Part shown: positions 30,080 to 37,561 of the stretch, piece after piece
Position numbering within the stretch: the stretch's first letter is position 1
How the letters are laid out: every line of letters starts with the position of its first letter
IMG/VR virus record: IMGVR_UViG_3300006175_000271
Location: 1-42,970 of that record
DNA: 42,970 nucleotides
Origin: a virus
Reading direction: 5' to 3' (one strand)
Program-made: the position numbers and the translations under genes
The notes under the pieces: generated by a model
What the model saw: the letters and a program-made list of their open reading frames with translations, nothing else
Database searches by the model: none
What the model was told of the DNA's origin: nothing

Positions 30080-31705
30080 ATGTTCACTCGCCTCCGCCAA
30101 CTCGCCTCTAAAGCCATCACGGCCGCCAGCCTCCAATTCGGAGGCGGCGGTCCGATGATCCGGGGCAACGGCCAGGCTTACCGCGGCGGCATGCTGACGC
30201 GGATCTGGAAAGATTGGATTCCCTGGCACCGCTCCGGCGACGCCGCGATCTGGGAAAACTGGTCGCTGCTCACCGCCCGCATTCGCGACCTCTGCCGCAA
30301 CGACGGCACGATCCGCGCCGGCAAGCGAGCGCTCGCCAAGCACGTCGTCGGCAAGGGGCTGGCCGTCCACGCCGACGTCTGGGACGGCGACCAGGCCGAC
30401 GACGAATACAACTTCGAGGTCGATCAGCTCTTCGAGCGGTGGGGAAAACGCGAAGCCGACAGCCGCGGCAAAAGTTCTTTCGGCCAGTTGCAGTGGCAAG
30501 CCTTCAACGAGTGCATGGAGGTCGGCGAAGCCATTTTCTTGAAGTGCCAGGACAACTCGAAAGGCCGGCTGATCCCCTACTGCTTGCAGTTGATCGAAAG
30601 CGAGCAAATGGATCTCCGCTTCGATCGGCCCGAAGGTGTTCGTGGCGAAAACAAAATCGTTCGCGGCGTGGAATATGACAAGTGGGACCGGGCGGTGGCC
30701 TACTATGTCTACGACCAGAACCCGTACGATATTTACACCTCCTGGACCGGCGCCAGCACGCGCATCCCCGCCGATCGCGTGATTCACGTCTACCTGCCCG
30801 GCCGGCCGAGTGAGCGTCGCGGCATTTCGTGGTTCGCCACGAACATGCAAACCGCGAAAGACATGGACTGGTATCTTGGCAACGAGCTCACCTCGTCAGC
30901 CCTCGCGGCGCTGTTGACCTGCGTTGTGAAACGCAAATACGGCTCCGGCTCCGGCCTCGGTTTCGCCGGCGACGCCGCCAGCACCGACGGCAATAGCGAC
31001 GACTGGGGCAACCCCTTACAAAAACTCGGCCGCGGAATCATTGCCGACATCGGCTCCGAGGATGACGTCAAGGTCATCGAATCGAGCCGTCCCAACCGCG
31101 ACGCCGGCCCGTTCATCAAGCTGCTGCTGATGCTGCAAGGCATGGGCATCGGCGTAAGTCAGTTGCGACTTACGGGCGACTACTCGCAATCGAGCTACAC
31201 CTCGGCCCGCGGCGCCCACCTCGACGACCAGGCGTATTTCGTGGTGCTGCAGCAGTGGTTCGCCGAAGTGCTCGTGCTCAAGGTCTGGGAAGACGTCGTG
31301 CGGCAGCTCATGGCCTTTGGCCGGCTGCGGTCGATCGGCGCGAGGCAATTTCTCAAAGACGCCTGGCGGTACCTGGACGCCAAATATCTGGCACCCGGCC
31401 GCGAGCAGCTCGATCCGGAGAAAGAGACCGGCGCGGCCATGAAGCGCATTCGCGCCGGCTTTAGCACCTGGCAGCACGAATGCGGTCTGCGTGGCCACGA
31501 CTGGCGGCGGATTGTGATCCAGCAGGCCCGCGAGCGGGCCTTCTTCACGAAATACAAATTCAAACCCGACCTGGCCGATTCCGCCAGCCTGCGCACCGAC
31601 TCGCCCGACGCCGTCGACGCCGACCCGAATAGCGCGCCGGACGAAGAAGACGGGCAGAAAAACGGCGGCCAGGAAAATGGCGGCCTGAAAAATCGGGCGG
31701 CCTGA
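30080..31705 (+). CDS. Portal protein (lambda B-like)
   Basis: 541 residues. Typical lambda-type portal segments: NWSLLTARIRDLCRNDGTIR, AGKRALAKHVVGKGLAVHAD, GEAIFLKCQD, PYCLQLIESEQMDLRF, RVIHVYLPGRPSERRGISWF, LLMLQGMGIGVSQLRLTGDY and SQSSYTSARGAHLDDQAYFV. The protein forms the ring through which DNA enters. The C-terminal 20 residues (EDGQKNGGQENGGLKNRAA) come from degenerate GGGCAGAAAAAT-type 15-nt repeats, so the native end is altered. It is followed by the shared leader of the protease/capsid gene. Confidence 0.92.
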   Translation: MFTRLRQLASKAITAASLQFGGGGPMIRGNGQAYRGGMLTRIWKDWIPWHRSGDAAIWENWSLLTARIRDLCRNDGTIRAGKRALAKHVVGKGLAVHADVWDGDQADDEYNFEVDQLFERWGKREADSRGKSSFGQLQWQAFNECMEVGEAIFLKCQDNSKGRLIPYCLQLIESEQMDLRFDRPEGVRGENKIVRGVEYDKWDRAVAYYVYDQNPYDIYTSWTGASTRIPADRVIHVYLPGRPSERRGISWFATNMQTAKDMDWYLGNELTSSALAALLTCVVKRKYGSGSGLGFAGDAASTDGNSDDWGNPLQKLGRGIIADIGSEDDVKVIESSRPNRDAGPFIKLLLMLQGMGIGVSQLRLTGDYSQSSYTSARGAHLDDQAYFVVLQQWFAEVLVLKVWEDVVRQLMAFGRLRSIGARQFLKDAWRYLDAKYLAPGREQLDPEKETGAAMKRIRAGFSTWQHECGLRGHDWRRIVIQQARERAFFTKYKFKPDLADSASLRTDSPDAVDADPNSAPDEEDGQKNGGQENGGLKNRAA

Positions 31706-31717
31706 CCTCCCAACTGT

Positions 31718-31733
31718 CTTCCAACCTTGGAAG
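31718..31733. repeat. CTTCCAACCTTGGAAG motif, second copy
   Basis: The 16-nt near-palindrome of 29782 recurs after the portal gene. Confidence 0.7.
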
Positions 31734-31781
31734 GTAAGCGGCTGACAAGCTACGCGACCTGAACCAATCTTAAATATCGAA

Positions 31782-31834
31782 CGTGCGGGCGCGGCCGTCA
31801 CCTGGCTAACCCGACGCACCACCGCAATAAAAAA
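31782..31834 (+). promoter_or_regulatory. Shared structured leader of the protease/capsid gene (copy 2)
   Basis: CGTGCGGGCGCG at 31782-31793 and the 24-nt block at 31804-31827 are identical to the tape measure leader (785-796, 809-832), and it too ends with an A-rich stretch before ATG 31835. The same GTGCG/CGCAC stem can form. Confidence 0.6.
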
Positions 31835-34417
31835 ATGCCTGTACTGTCGGCGAGAAAGCACGCGCAACGCAACCTGGTCCGCGCCGCGTGCCAGACGGAG
31901 TGGCAGATCGAAGAGCAAAAGCTCGAAGCGATCTGCGAGCTGTTGAGCGTCCGCAGCGAAGGGCTCGAATACTCGGCCGACGAGATCCGCGTCCGCATCG
32001 GAGCGACGACACCGAAAGCCGCCGGCGAAGAAGGCGACGATGACGATTACCAGGGCCCCGTCCTGAAAGATGGCGTGGCCGTCCTGCCGCTGCACGGCGT
32101 GCTCGCGCCGAAAATGAATCTGCTGATGAGTGTCAGCGGAGGCACAAGCACGCAGCAGTTCGCTCAGTGGTTCCGGGATTGCATGGCCAATCCGGAATGC
32201 AAAGAAATCGTGATCGACGTCGATAGCCCAGGCGGGACCGCCCAGGGCAACGAAGAGGTCGCCAATCTGATCCGCAGTGCTCGAGGCAAGGGCAAAAAAA
32301 TCACCGCCGTGGCCAACGGCCAGATGTATTCGGCGGCCTACTATATCGCCTCGGCCGCCGACGAAGTTGTCGCTTCGCCCTCCGCCGGCCTGGGCTCGAT
32401 CGGCACGTTTATGATTCACCGCGAAAGCTCGCGGGCCGATCAGAACGCCGGCCACACGTTCAGCGTGATCAAGGCCGGCGCCAATAAGGCCGCCGGCAAC
32501 TCGACCGAACCGCTCAACTCAAGCTCGCGAGCCGTCCTGCAGGAAGGCATCGACGACCTCAACAAAATGTTCGTGCAGGCCGTGGCCAAGAACCGCGGCA
32601 TCACGGCCGAGCAGGTCGAGGAGAATTTCGGCCAGGGCAAGACAATGCTCGCCCCCAGGGCTTTGGCCGCCGGCATGGCTGATCGCATCGCCACGCTCGA
32701 TCAGGTCACCGGCGAAGCCAGGCAGCGCGCCCGCGGCAAAAAGATCACACCGTTCGACGTGGCGGTCATCGGCGCGGAAACGCAGCCGCAACCAAACCAA
32801 AGTACCGGTGCCTCTTCAGTGTCGCCGGAACCCCTTGTATCCGAATGTCCGGGCGCGACTTCGCGCTCGGCTAATAAAAACCCTTCTCACCACCGGAACG
32901 AAAATATGAACCCTCGCATCAAGCAGGCCCTCGTCGCGCGAGGGCTGATCCAGGCCGAAGCCACCGACGTCGAAGCCCAGATCGCGCTTAACGCCTTTTT
33001 CGCCGCCGCCGGCGGCTGGGAAGGCAAGACCGAAGATCAGATCGTCGCGGCTCTCTCGCCCACCGCCCATACGGCCGCCCGGGAAGCGACCAACCTCGAG
33101 CGTGCCCGCATCCAGGACCTGCAAGCCCGCGCCGAGCTGCTCGGCGTCGGCCAGGTCGATCTGCAAGCCGCGATCGATGGCGGCCTGCAAGTCGAAGACG
33201 CGCTGGTCAAGTGGACCGATAAAATGGCGGCGAGCAACAAGCCCGTCCGACTCGAGTCGGGCGAAGCGGCCGCCGACAAGTTTCAGGCCGCCGCCGTCGA
33301 CGTGCTCTGGCACCGCAGCGGCTCGCCCGCCGCGGCCGACGCCAAGCCACTCGACGCCGGCCGCGATCTGCGCCGCAAGACGCTCGTGCAGATCGCCGAG
33401 CTGTCGCTTGCGACGCAGGGCGTCCGCACCGCCGGCATGGACGGCGACGACATTGCCACGCTGGCCTTGCGCGGCAACATGGACACGATTATCATCCGGC
33501 AGGACGGCGGCGGCGACAGCGACTACGGCTACGGCCGCCCCGGCGATTTCCCCAACATCCTCTCGGCCCTTGCCGGCAAGATGCTCGATCTGCCGCTCGA
33601 TTATTATCCCAGCACCTACCGCGACTGGGCCTTCGAGCTGCCCGCCGTGCCCGACTTCAAACCCAAAACCATCATGGCCGCGGGTGAGTTCGGCGAAATG
33701 CCGCGAGTTCCGGACGGCGAAGATTTTACCCAGTCGAACATCGCCGAAGAGGCGAGCTGGATTGCGACCGATGCCTATGGCGACGAGTTCGCTCTTACGC
33801 CGCGCATGGTCGTCGACGACAACCTCGGCGTGTTCGAGGAAGCGGTCCGCGACAAGGCGGTCGCCCACGACATGACGCTCAATCGCTTGTGCGTCGAGCT
33901 GCTCACCGGCAACCAGATCGCCGGCGACGGGTTTGCTCTCTTCGACAACACGCACCATGCCAACGATGTGACCCCGGGCGCCGCGCCAAGTCAGACGCAG
34001 CTCGATACCGTGCGTCAAAAGTTGCGTGCTCAGACCGGCGTCAGCAAGAAGCGCAAGCTCAACCTGACCATCAAGCTGCTCTTGATTCCGCTGGAGCTCG
34101 AAACCACGACCCAGCAGCTCTTGAGCACGAACGTCCGCGTGATCCCGGTCACCACGTCGACGGGCGAAATTTTCCGCGGCATGGTCGACTACCGCGTCGA
34201 GCCGATGCTGTCCGATGCTTCGGCCGTGCAGTGGTATGCCTTCGCGCCGCGGGCCATCGTGCGGCCGATCGTCTACACGCACCAGACCGGCTTCGAGAGC
34301 ATGAAGAGCCGGCTGTATTTCAATCCCAAAAACAACTCCCGCGTTTTCCAGGCCGAGGGCCGCTTCGCCGCCGCCATCCGTCAGTGGCGCGGCGTCGTCC
34401 GTAACGCGGGTCAATAA
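31835..34417 (+). CDS. Fused S49 head maturation protease and major capsid protein
   Basis: 860 residues. Residues 1-310 are an S49 (SppA/ClpP-like) prohead protease: VAVLPLHGVLAPKM, IVIDVDSPGGTAQG, nucleophile Ser166 in QMYSAAYYIASAADEV, GLGSIGTFMIHRES, and Lys218 in IKAGANKAAGN, 52 residues after the serine as in bacterial SppA. Residues 310-357 are a linker of Pro/Ser/Asn. Residues 358-860 are the capsid protein: a helical N-terminal 150 residues (possible scaffold-like region), then KTIMAAGEFGEMPRVPDGED, FTQSNIAEEASWIATDAYGD and LFDNTHHAND, resembling the Mu-like gpT / HK97-fold head proteins. The frame is continuous; an internal start at 32906 is likely used. Confidence 0.88.
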   Translation: MPVLSARKHAQRNLVRAACQTEWQIEEQKLEAICELLSVRSEGLEYSADEIRVRIGATTPKAAGEEGDDDDYQGPVLKDGVAVLPLHGVLAPKMNLLMSVSGGTSTQQFAQWFRDCMANPECKEIVIDVDSPGGTAQGNEEVANLIRSARGKGKKITAVANGQMYSAAYYIASAADEVVASPSAGLGSIGTFMIHRESSRADQNAGHTFSVIKAGANKAAGNSTEPLNSSSRAVLQEGIDDLNKMFVQAVAKNRGITAEQVEENFGQGKTMLAPRALAAGMADRIATLDQVTGEARQRARGKKITPFDVAVIGAETQPQPNQSTGASSVSPEPLVSECPGATSRSANKNPSHHRNENMNPRIKQALVARGLIQAEATDVEAQIALNAFFAAAGGWEGKTEDQIVAALSPTAHTAAREATNLERARIQDLQARAELLGVGQVDLQAAIDGGLQVEDALVKWTDKMAASNKPVRLESGEAAADKFQAAAVDVLWHRSGSPAAADAKPLDAGRDLRRKTLVQIAELSLATQGVRTAGMDGDDIATLALRGNMDTIIIRQDGGGDSDYGYGRPGDFPNILSALAGKMLDLPLDYYPSTYRDWAFELPAVPDFKPKTIMAAGEFGEMPRVPDGEDFTQSNIAEEASWIATDAYGDEFALTPRMVVDDNLGVFEEAVRDKAVAHDMTLNRLCVELLTGNQIAGDGFALFDNTHHANDVTPGAAPSQTQLDTVRQKLRAQTGVSKKRKLNLTIKLLLIPLELETTTQQLLSTNVRVIPVTTSTGEIFRGMVDYRVEPMLSDASAVQWYAFAPRAIVRPIVYTHQTGFESMKSRLYFNPKNNSRVFQAEGRFAAAIRQWRGVVRNAGQ
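32843..32905 (+). promoter_or_regulatory. Third copy of the leader element, inside the fusion frame
   Basis: A GAATGTCCGGGCGCGACTTC stretch, then GGCTAA, then CACCACCG and an A-rich end before ATG 32906. The block order equals that of the leaders at 785 and 31782, though the sequence is less conserved and forms an extra GCGCGA/TCGCGC hairpin. Confidence 0.5.
32906..34417 (+). CDS. Major capsid protein from internal start (predicted)
   Basis: 503 residues in frame with the fusion. ATG 32906 is preceded by the leader-like element at 32843. The N-terminus NPRIKQALVARGLIQAEATD is helical and begins right after the linker. Capsids need hundreds of copies of this part but few of the protease, so internal initiation would provide the excess. 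Whether both products exist is inferred. Confidence 0.6.
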   Translation: MNPRIKQALVARGLIQAEATDVEAQIALNAFFAAAGGWEGKTEDQIVAALSPTAHTAAREATNLERARIQDLQARAELLGVGQVDLQAAIDGGLQVEDALVKWTDKMAASNKPVRLESGEAAADKFQAAAVDVLWHRSGSPAAADAKPLDAGRDLRRKTLVQIAELSLATQGVRTAGMDGDDIATLALRGNMDTIIIRQDGGGDSDYGYGRPGDFPNILSALAGKMLDLPLDYYPSTYRDWAFELPAVPDFKPKTIMAAGEFGEMPRVPDGEDFTQSNIAEEASWIATDAYGDEFALTPRMVVDDNLGVFEEAVRDKAVAHDMTLNRLCVELLTGNQIAGDGFALFDNTHHANDVTPGAAPSQTQLDTVRQKLRAQTGVSKKRKLNLTIKLLLIPLELETTTQQLLSTNVRVIPVTTSTGEIFRGMVDYRVEPMLSDASAVQWYAFAPRAIVRPIVYTHQTGFESMKSRLYFNPKNNSRVFQAEGRFAAAIRQWRGVVRNAGQ

Positions 34418-34532
34418 GTGGGTAGTGGATAGTGGGCAGTGGATAGTTGCGGATGCCGCGAAGCGGCGAAGAAGTCTCCGCGGCGAAGCCGCTCCACTCA
34501 CTAACCACTAACCACTAACCACCAACCACTAA
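34418..34532. repeat. Palindromic CTAACCA element with structured loop
   Basis: The left arm has TGGATAG/TGGGCAG units (34418-34447); the right arm has ACTAACC units (34493-34532), inverted relative to it. The 45-nt loop folds again (GCGGATGCCGCGAAGCGGCG...CGCGGCGAAGCCGC). Confidence 0.85.
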
Positions 34533-34594
34533 ACCGCCGCGCACGAAGCGGGCCAAACCTAGGGTAAGAAGCCCGAAATAAAGGTAGACCGAAA

Positions 34595-35326
34595 ATGAGT
34601 CAAAAAATTGTAGTCGTCGACGAGGACTTCAAGGGCGCGGCCCTGGATGCCAAGTGGTCGACGCACACCACAAAGACGGCCGGCACGCCGACCGTCTCGC
34701 AGGTCAGCGCCGGCTCCGGCGCCGACACGGCGGCCGACGGCGGCGTGAACCTCACGCTCGACAGCACCGCCGAGGTGCAGGTCGCCACGCTGTTCATGGG
34801 CGACGTGCTGCCCTACCCACTGGCTTCGCTCGTCTCGATCGACTTCTGGGCCTCGCTCACTGCCTCGATCGATTCGCACGTCAGTGCGGCATTTGGCGTC
34901 ACCGGCGCCCGCAACGACACGATCGCCTCGATCACACAGCGGGCCTTGTTTCGCACCGTGGGCGGTTTTTCCGCCGGCAATAACGAGCTCTTGTGTGAGA
35001 GTGCCGACGGTACGAATTCTCTCACGCAGCAAGACAGCGGCCTGACGCTGGCCGCCACCAAGCGCCGCTGCCGCATCAATTTCATGGAGGGGATCGTCAC
35101 CCAGACGCCCAACCTTTCCACCGGCAGTCTGACGAACCTGATCTTCGAAGCCGAAAACAGCCGCGGGCAACTGCGGCGATTGTTGCGGAACAAGCAGTTC
35201 AATATCTCGGCCGGTACCGGCGGCATGCAGATTTTCGCCCAGATCCAGAAGACCTCGAATGCGGCCGTGGGCACGCTCACGATCCACCGCGTCCGGCTGG
35301 CCTTCCGCGAAGGCGTAAATCCGTAA
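34595..35326 (+). CDS. Beta-rich head-associated structural protein
   Basis: 243 residues, almost all beta strands and turns (VDEDFKGAALDAKWSTHTTK, VATLFMGDVLPYPLASLVSI, IFAQIQKTSNAAVGTLTIHR). The layout is that of a jelly-roll/lectin-like domain. Directly after the capsid gene it may decorate the capsid or be a tail-fibre type protein. No active site visible. Confidence 0.62.
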   Translation: MSQKIVVVDEDFKGAALDAKWSTHTTKTAGTPTVSQVSAGSGADTAADGGVNLTLDSTAEVQVATLFMGDVLPYPLASLVSIDFWASLTASIDSHVSAAFGVTGARNDTIASITQRALFRTVGGFSAGNNELLCESADGTNSLTQQDSGLTLAATKRRCRINFMEGIVTQTPNLSTGSLTNLIFEAENSRGQLRRLLRNKQFNISAGTGGMQIFAQIQKTSNAAVGTLTIHRVRLAFREGVNP

Positions 35327-35335
35327 GAGCGGCCA

Positions 35336-35372
35336 GGGTTCAGGGTTCAGGGTTCAGTGACGCGCAAGCGGA
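35336..35372. repeat. Half of a palindromic heptamer element
   Basis: Three GGGTTCA units (35336-35357) followed by TGACGCGCAAGCGGA, the first 15 bases of the loop at 3497, but no right arm. The loop fragment leads into GGAG and ATG 35379. Confidence 0.85.
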
Positions 35373-35378
35373 GTCCCC

Positions 35379-35816
35379 ATGCCGCCGAGTGCCACGACGT
35401 TTGCCGGGGCGCGAGCCGAGAATTTCCAGAATGTGTTTCTGGGCTCGAACGGCTTCGCCCAGACGATCAGCCAATATCCGAAGGGCGTTGGGACGGACGG
35501 CAATCCACCGTCAGCGCCTTACACCTTCGCCGTCAACGTGACGGCGCTCGTCCACAAAGAGGAGGAGGGGGAAACACCGGTCGACGACCAGGACGGCAGC
35601 CGCGTCGTGCGGTGGATCGTCATCACGCTGGCCACAGCGGGGCAACCGGGTGGAGTGACGGTCACGATCGCCGAGCGCGGCCAGCAACGAGATCTGTTCC
35701 TGATCGACGGAGAGATTTGGCACGCGGAGAAAATCGTCAGCCGCACGGCCTACTGCCAGCGCGTGCGGCTGAAGCGTGAGGAAGCGGCCAGCACCAAGAA
35801 AACGCGCGTTCGCTGA
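35379..35816 (+). CDS. Putative head-tail connector
   Basis: 145 residues with GGAG five bases before ATG. Beta-rich (YTFAVNVTALVHKEEEGETP, GVTVTIAERGQQRDLFLIDG, YCQRVRLKREEAA). It has the length and composition of head-tail adaptor proteins and lies between head and tail genes. Not recognised by motif. Confidence 0.55.
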   Translation: MPPSATTFAGARAENFQNVFLGSNGFAQTISQYPKGVGTDGNPPSAPYTFAVNVTALVHKEEEGETPVDDQDGSRVVRWIVITLATAGQPGGVTVTIAERGQQRDLFLIDGEIWHAEKIVSRTAYCQRVRLKREEAASTKKTRVR

Positions 35817-35845
35817 AAACGAGGAGAGACCGGAGGGCCTGAGCG

Positions 35846-35905
35846 TTGGACGAAAACGAAGGCGCCGACGACCTCGACGAGTGGGAAGAAGGGCCGCTGG
35901 ATTGA
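35846..35905 (+). CDS. Possible 19-residue acidic microprotein
   Basis: TTG 35846 has CGGAGGG nine bases upstream and encodes DENEGADDLDEWEEGPLD: 11 of 19 residues are Asp/Glu. Too short for certainty, but a dedicated Shine-Dalgarno and extreme composition are notable. Confidence 0.3.
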   Translation: MDENEGADDLDEWEEGPLD

Positions 35906-35907
35906 TC

Positions 35908-35925
35908 GGGGCTCAGCGTGAGCCC
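35908..35925. repeat. GGGGCTCA palindrome, copy 3
   Basis: GGGCTCA-GCG-TGAGCCC, right after the microprotein. Confidence 0.7.
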
Positions 35926-35975
35926 AGAGAAAGTCGGGCTTTGCAGACTGACGTTTCAACAGAAGAGAAGAGGGT

Positions 35976-36287
35976 ATGGCGACCGTGGCACTTACTTATT
36001 CGCAGCTCGATGCGCTCACGACGAACGATTCCTTTCTCGGGCGAGTCAGGAATTCCTGCCGGCATTACGCGAACTACCTGCTCAACCTGCAGGGCGCGAC
36101 GCAGCAGCAGCTTGGTTGGGTCAACAGCGTGTTCTTTCAACAGCGCGCCGCCCAGATCGCCGCCAACATGGCGGGGCAGCTCGTGCAGGACGCCGCCATC
36201 ACCAGCGCGGCCAATGTCGACGCCAGTGATGTAACCGACGCGGCCCTCGAATCGGCGGTCGAAAAAATCTGTCTCTCGTACAACTAG
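35976..36287 (+). CDS. Small helical structural protein
   Basis: 103 residues; AGAAGAGGG precedes ATG. Helical (TYSQLDALTTNDSFLGRVRN, SCRHYANYLLNLQGATQQQL, AAQIAANMAGQLVQDAAITS). Near other virion genes; function unknown. Confidence 0.65.
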   Translation: MATVALTYSQLDALTTNDSFLGRVRNSCRHYANYLLNLQGATQQQLGWVNSVFFQQRAAQIAANMAGQLVQDAAITSAANVDASDVTDAALESAVEKICLSYN

Positions 36288-36296
36288 CCGTCGATC

Positions 36297-36755
36297 ATGG
36301 CCGCCACCACCCTCAATCGCGTCGAGCAGGGAACAGCGACCGACCTGCTCACGACCCAGCTCAATTCGCTGGCTGACAATACGCTCTCGTCCGCCGGCTC
36401 GGCCGTGCAAAATGTCTTCGCCACCAGCAACTTTCAGGGCTACCCGCTCTGTTCGTTGCAGCTCGTGCTGGCCGCCTACACGGGCACGCCTTCGGCTGGC
36501 GCAGCGATCTATGTTTGGTTTCTCAAGTCGATCGACGGCGGCAGCACCTACGAAGACTCGACCTCGGCCCGGCCGCCCGATGCGATCTTTCCAGTCGGAG
36601 CCGTGGCCAGCGGACCCCAAAAAATCACGCTTAAAGACGTGACATTGCCCGTGGGCTATTTCGAGCCGATCGCTAAGACCAGCGGCATGGGCCTCACGCT
36701 CGCTTCGAGCGGCAATAAAATCACCTGTCTGCCAAACAGCGTTCAGGGTCAGTAA
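36297..36755 (+). CDS. Beta-rich virion protein
   Basis: 152 residues (LNSLADNTLSSAGSAVQNVF; AAIYVWFLKSIDGGSTYEDS; KITLKDVTLPVGYFEPIAKT). Resembles small head decoration or fibre-domain proteins. It overlaps the next gene by TAATG. Confidence 0.62.
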   Translation: MAATTLNRVEQGTATDLLTTQLNSLADNTLSSAGSAVQNVFATSNFQGYPLCSLQLVLAAYTGTPSAGAAIYVWFLKSIDGGSTYEDSTSARPPDAIFPVGAVASGPQKITLKDVTLPVGYFEPIAKTSGMGLTLASSGNKITCLPNSVQGQ

Positions 36756-37552
36756 TGGCAAATACGCTTCTACAGGTCGATGTCCCTTGGGGGCAGCAGA
36801 AGCCGCCCTACGGGAAGAAGCTGCGCAAAGAGTTTTGGCAGCGAGGTACGCCTTCTCGGTGGCTGCTCAATGAAGGTGCTGGGGCGACGACGTTCGATTG
36901 TAGTGGACAGGGAAATAACGGAACGATCAAAAACGGCATCGTCTGGGTCTCGACACCCTATGGGCTGGGTGTCAAAAACGCGGCTGTCGCCAACGGAGGC
37001 ATTACAACAACGTGTAATATCGCATCGACGACCCAAGCCACTATTTGGATGTGGTTGATCGTTCTCGCGAAAACGAATTCCGTAAATAAGCGGTATTGGA
37101 CTAGCAATGGCGGCCTGTTCATCTGTTACGACGACAGCACGCACTTCGTCACCTCAAACAATGTTGGAGCGACGTTATGCACGATAACCGGAGGCACGAA
37201 CTTCGCCCTTAACACGCCATACATGCTCGCTCTGGTAGTGAATGGCATCAACGAGACCATGTACCTCAACGGGATTGTTGACGGCACCGGCACGGGAACA
37301 TTTGCTGGAGTAGGTTCGCAAACTCTGATTTGGAACGGCCAAGGGGGCGGTGCATTTCCAAGTCCGAACTGCATCATGTTGCAGGGTGGATTTTTACCCA
37401 ACGTCGCCCTGACCGCCGCCCAAGTCCGGCAACTCTACGCCCCCTACGCCGACATCGAGCCACGGCGCTACGTGCTGCCAGTAGTACAGGCGGCGGCAGG
37501 CGCATCCGGGCTCCTTCTAAGACGACGAAGGGAGGCCGCGCTCGCCGCGTGA
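36755..37552 (+). CDS. LamG/ConA-like lectin-fold protein
   Basis: 265 residues. The core (WLLNEGAGATTFDCSGQGNN, GVKNAAVANGGITTTCNIAS, MLALVVNGINETMYLNGIVD, LTAAQVRQLYAPYADIEPRR) is the LamG/ConA jelly-roll often used in virion surface proteins and glycan binding. It ends with a short hydrophobic/basic tail (GLLLRRRREAALAA), similar to sorting-like tails. GC here is about 50% in the two lines I counted against 60-65% around, so the gene looks recently acquired. It may contact host surface sugars. Confidence 0.72.
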   Translation: MANTLLQVDVPWGQQKPPYGKKLRKEFWQRGTPSRWLLNEGAGATTFDCSGQGNNGTIKNGIVWVSTPYGLGVKNAAVANGGITTTCNIASTTQATIWMWLIVLAKTNSVNKRYWTSNGGLFICYDDSTHFVTSNNVGATLCTITGGTNFALNTPYMLALVVNGINETMYLNGIVDGTGTGTFAGVGSQTLIWNGQGGGAFPSPNCIMLQGGFLPNVALTAAQVRQLYAPYADIEPRRYVLPVVQAAAGASGLLLRRRREAALAA

Positions 37553-37561
37553 TCTAAACCC

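Noticed and set aside
31016-32455. 479-residue minus-strand frame opposite portal and protease
   Set aside because: Runs across two real genes and their leader; no SD or conserved motif.
32816-34501. 561-residue minus-strand frame opposite the capsid gene
   Set aside because: Shadow; composition rich in Arg/Gly/Asp with no motifs, and the plus strand is clearly the capsid gene.
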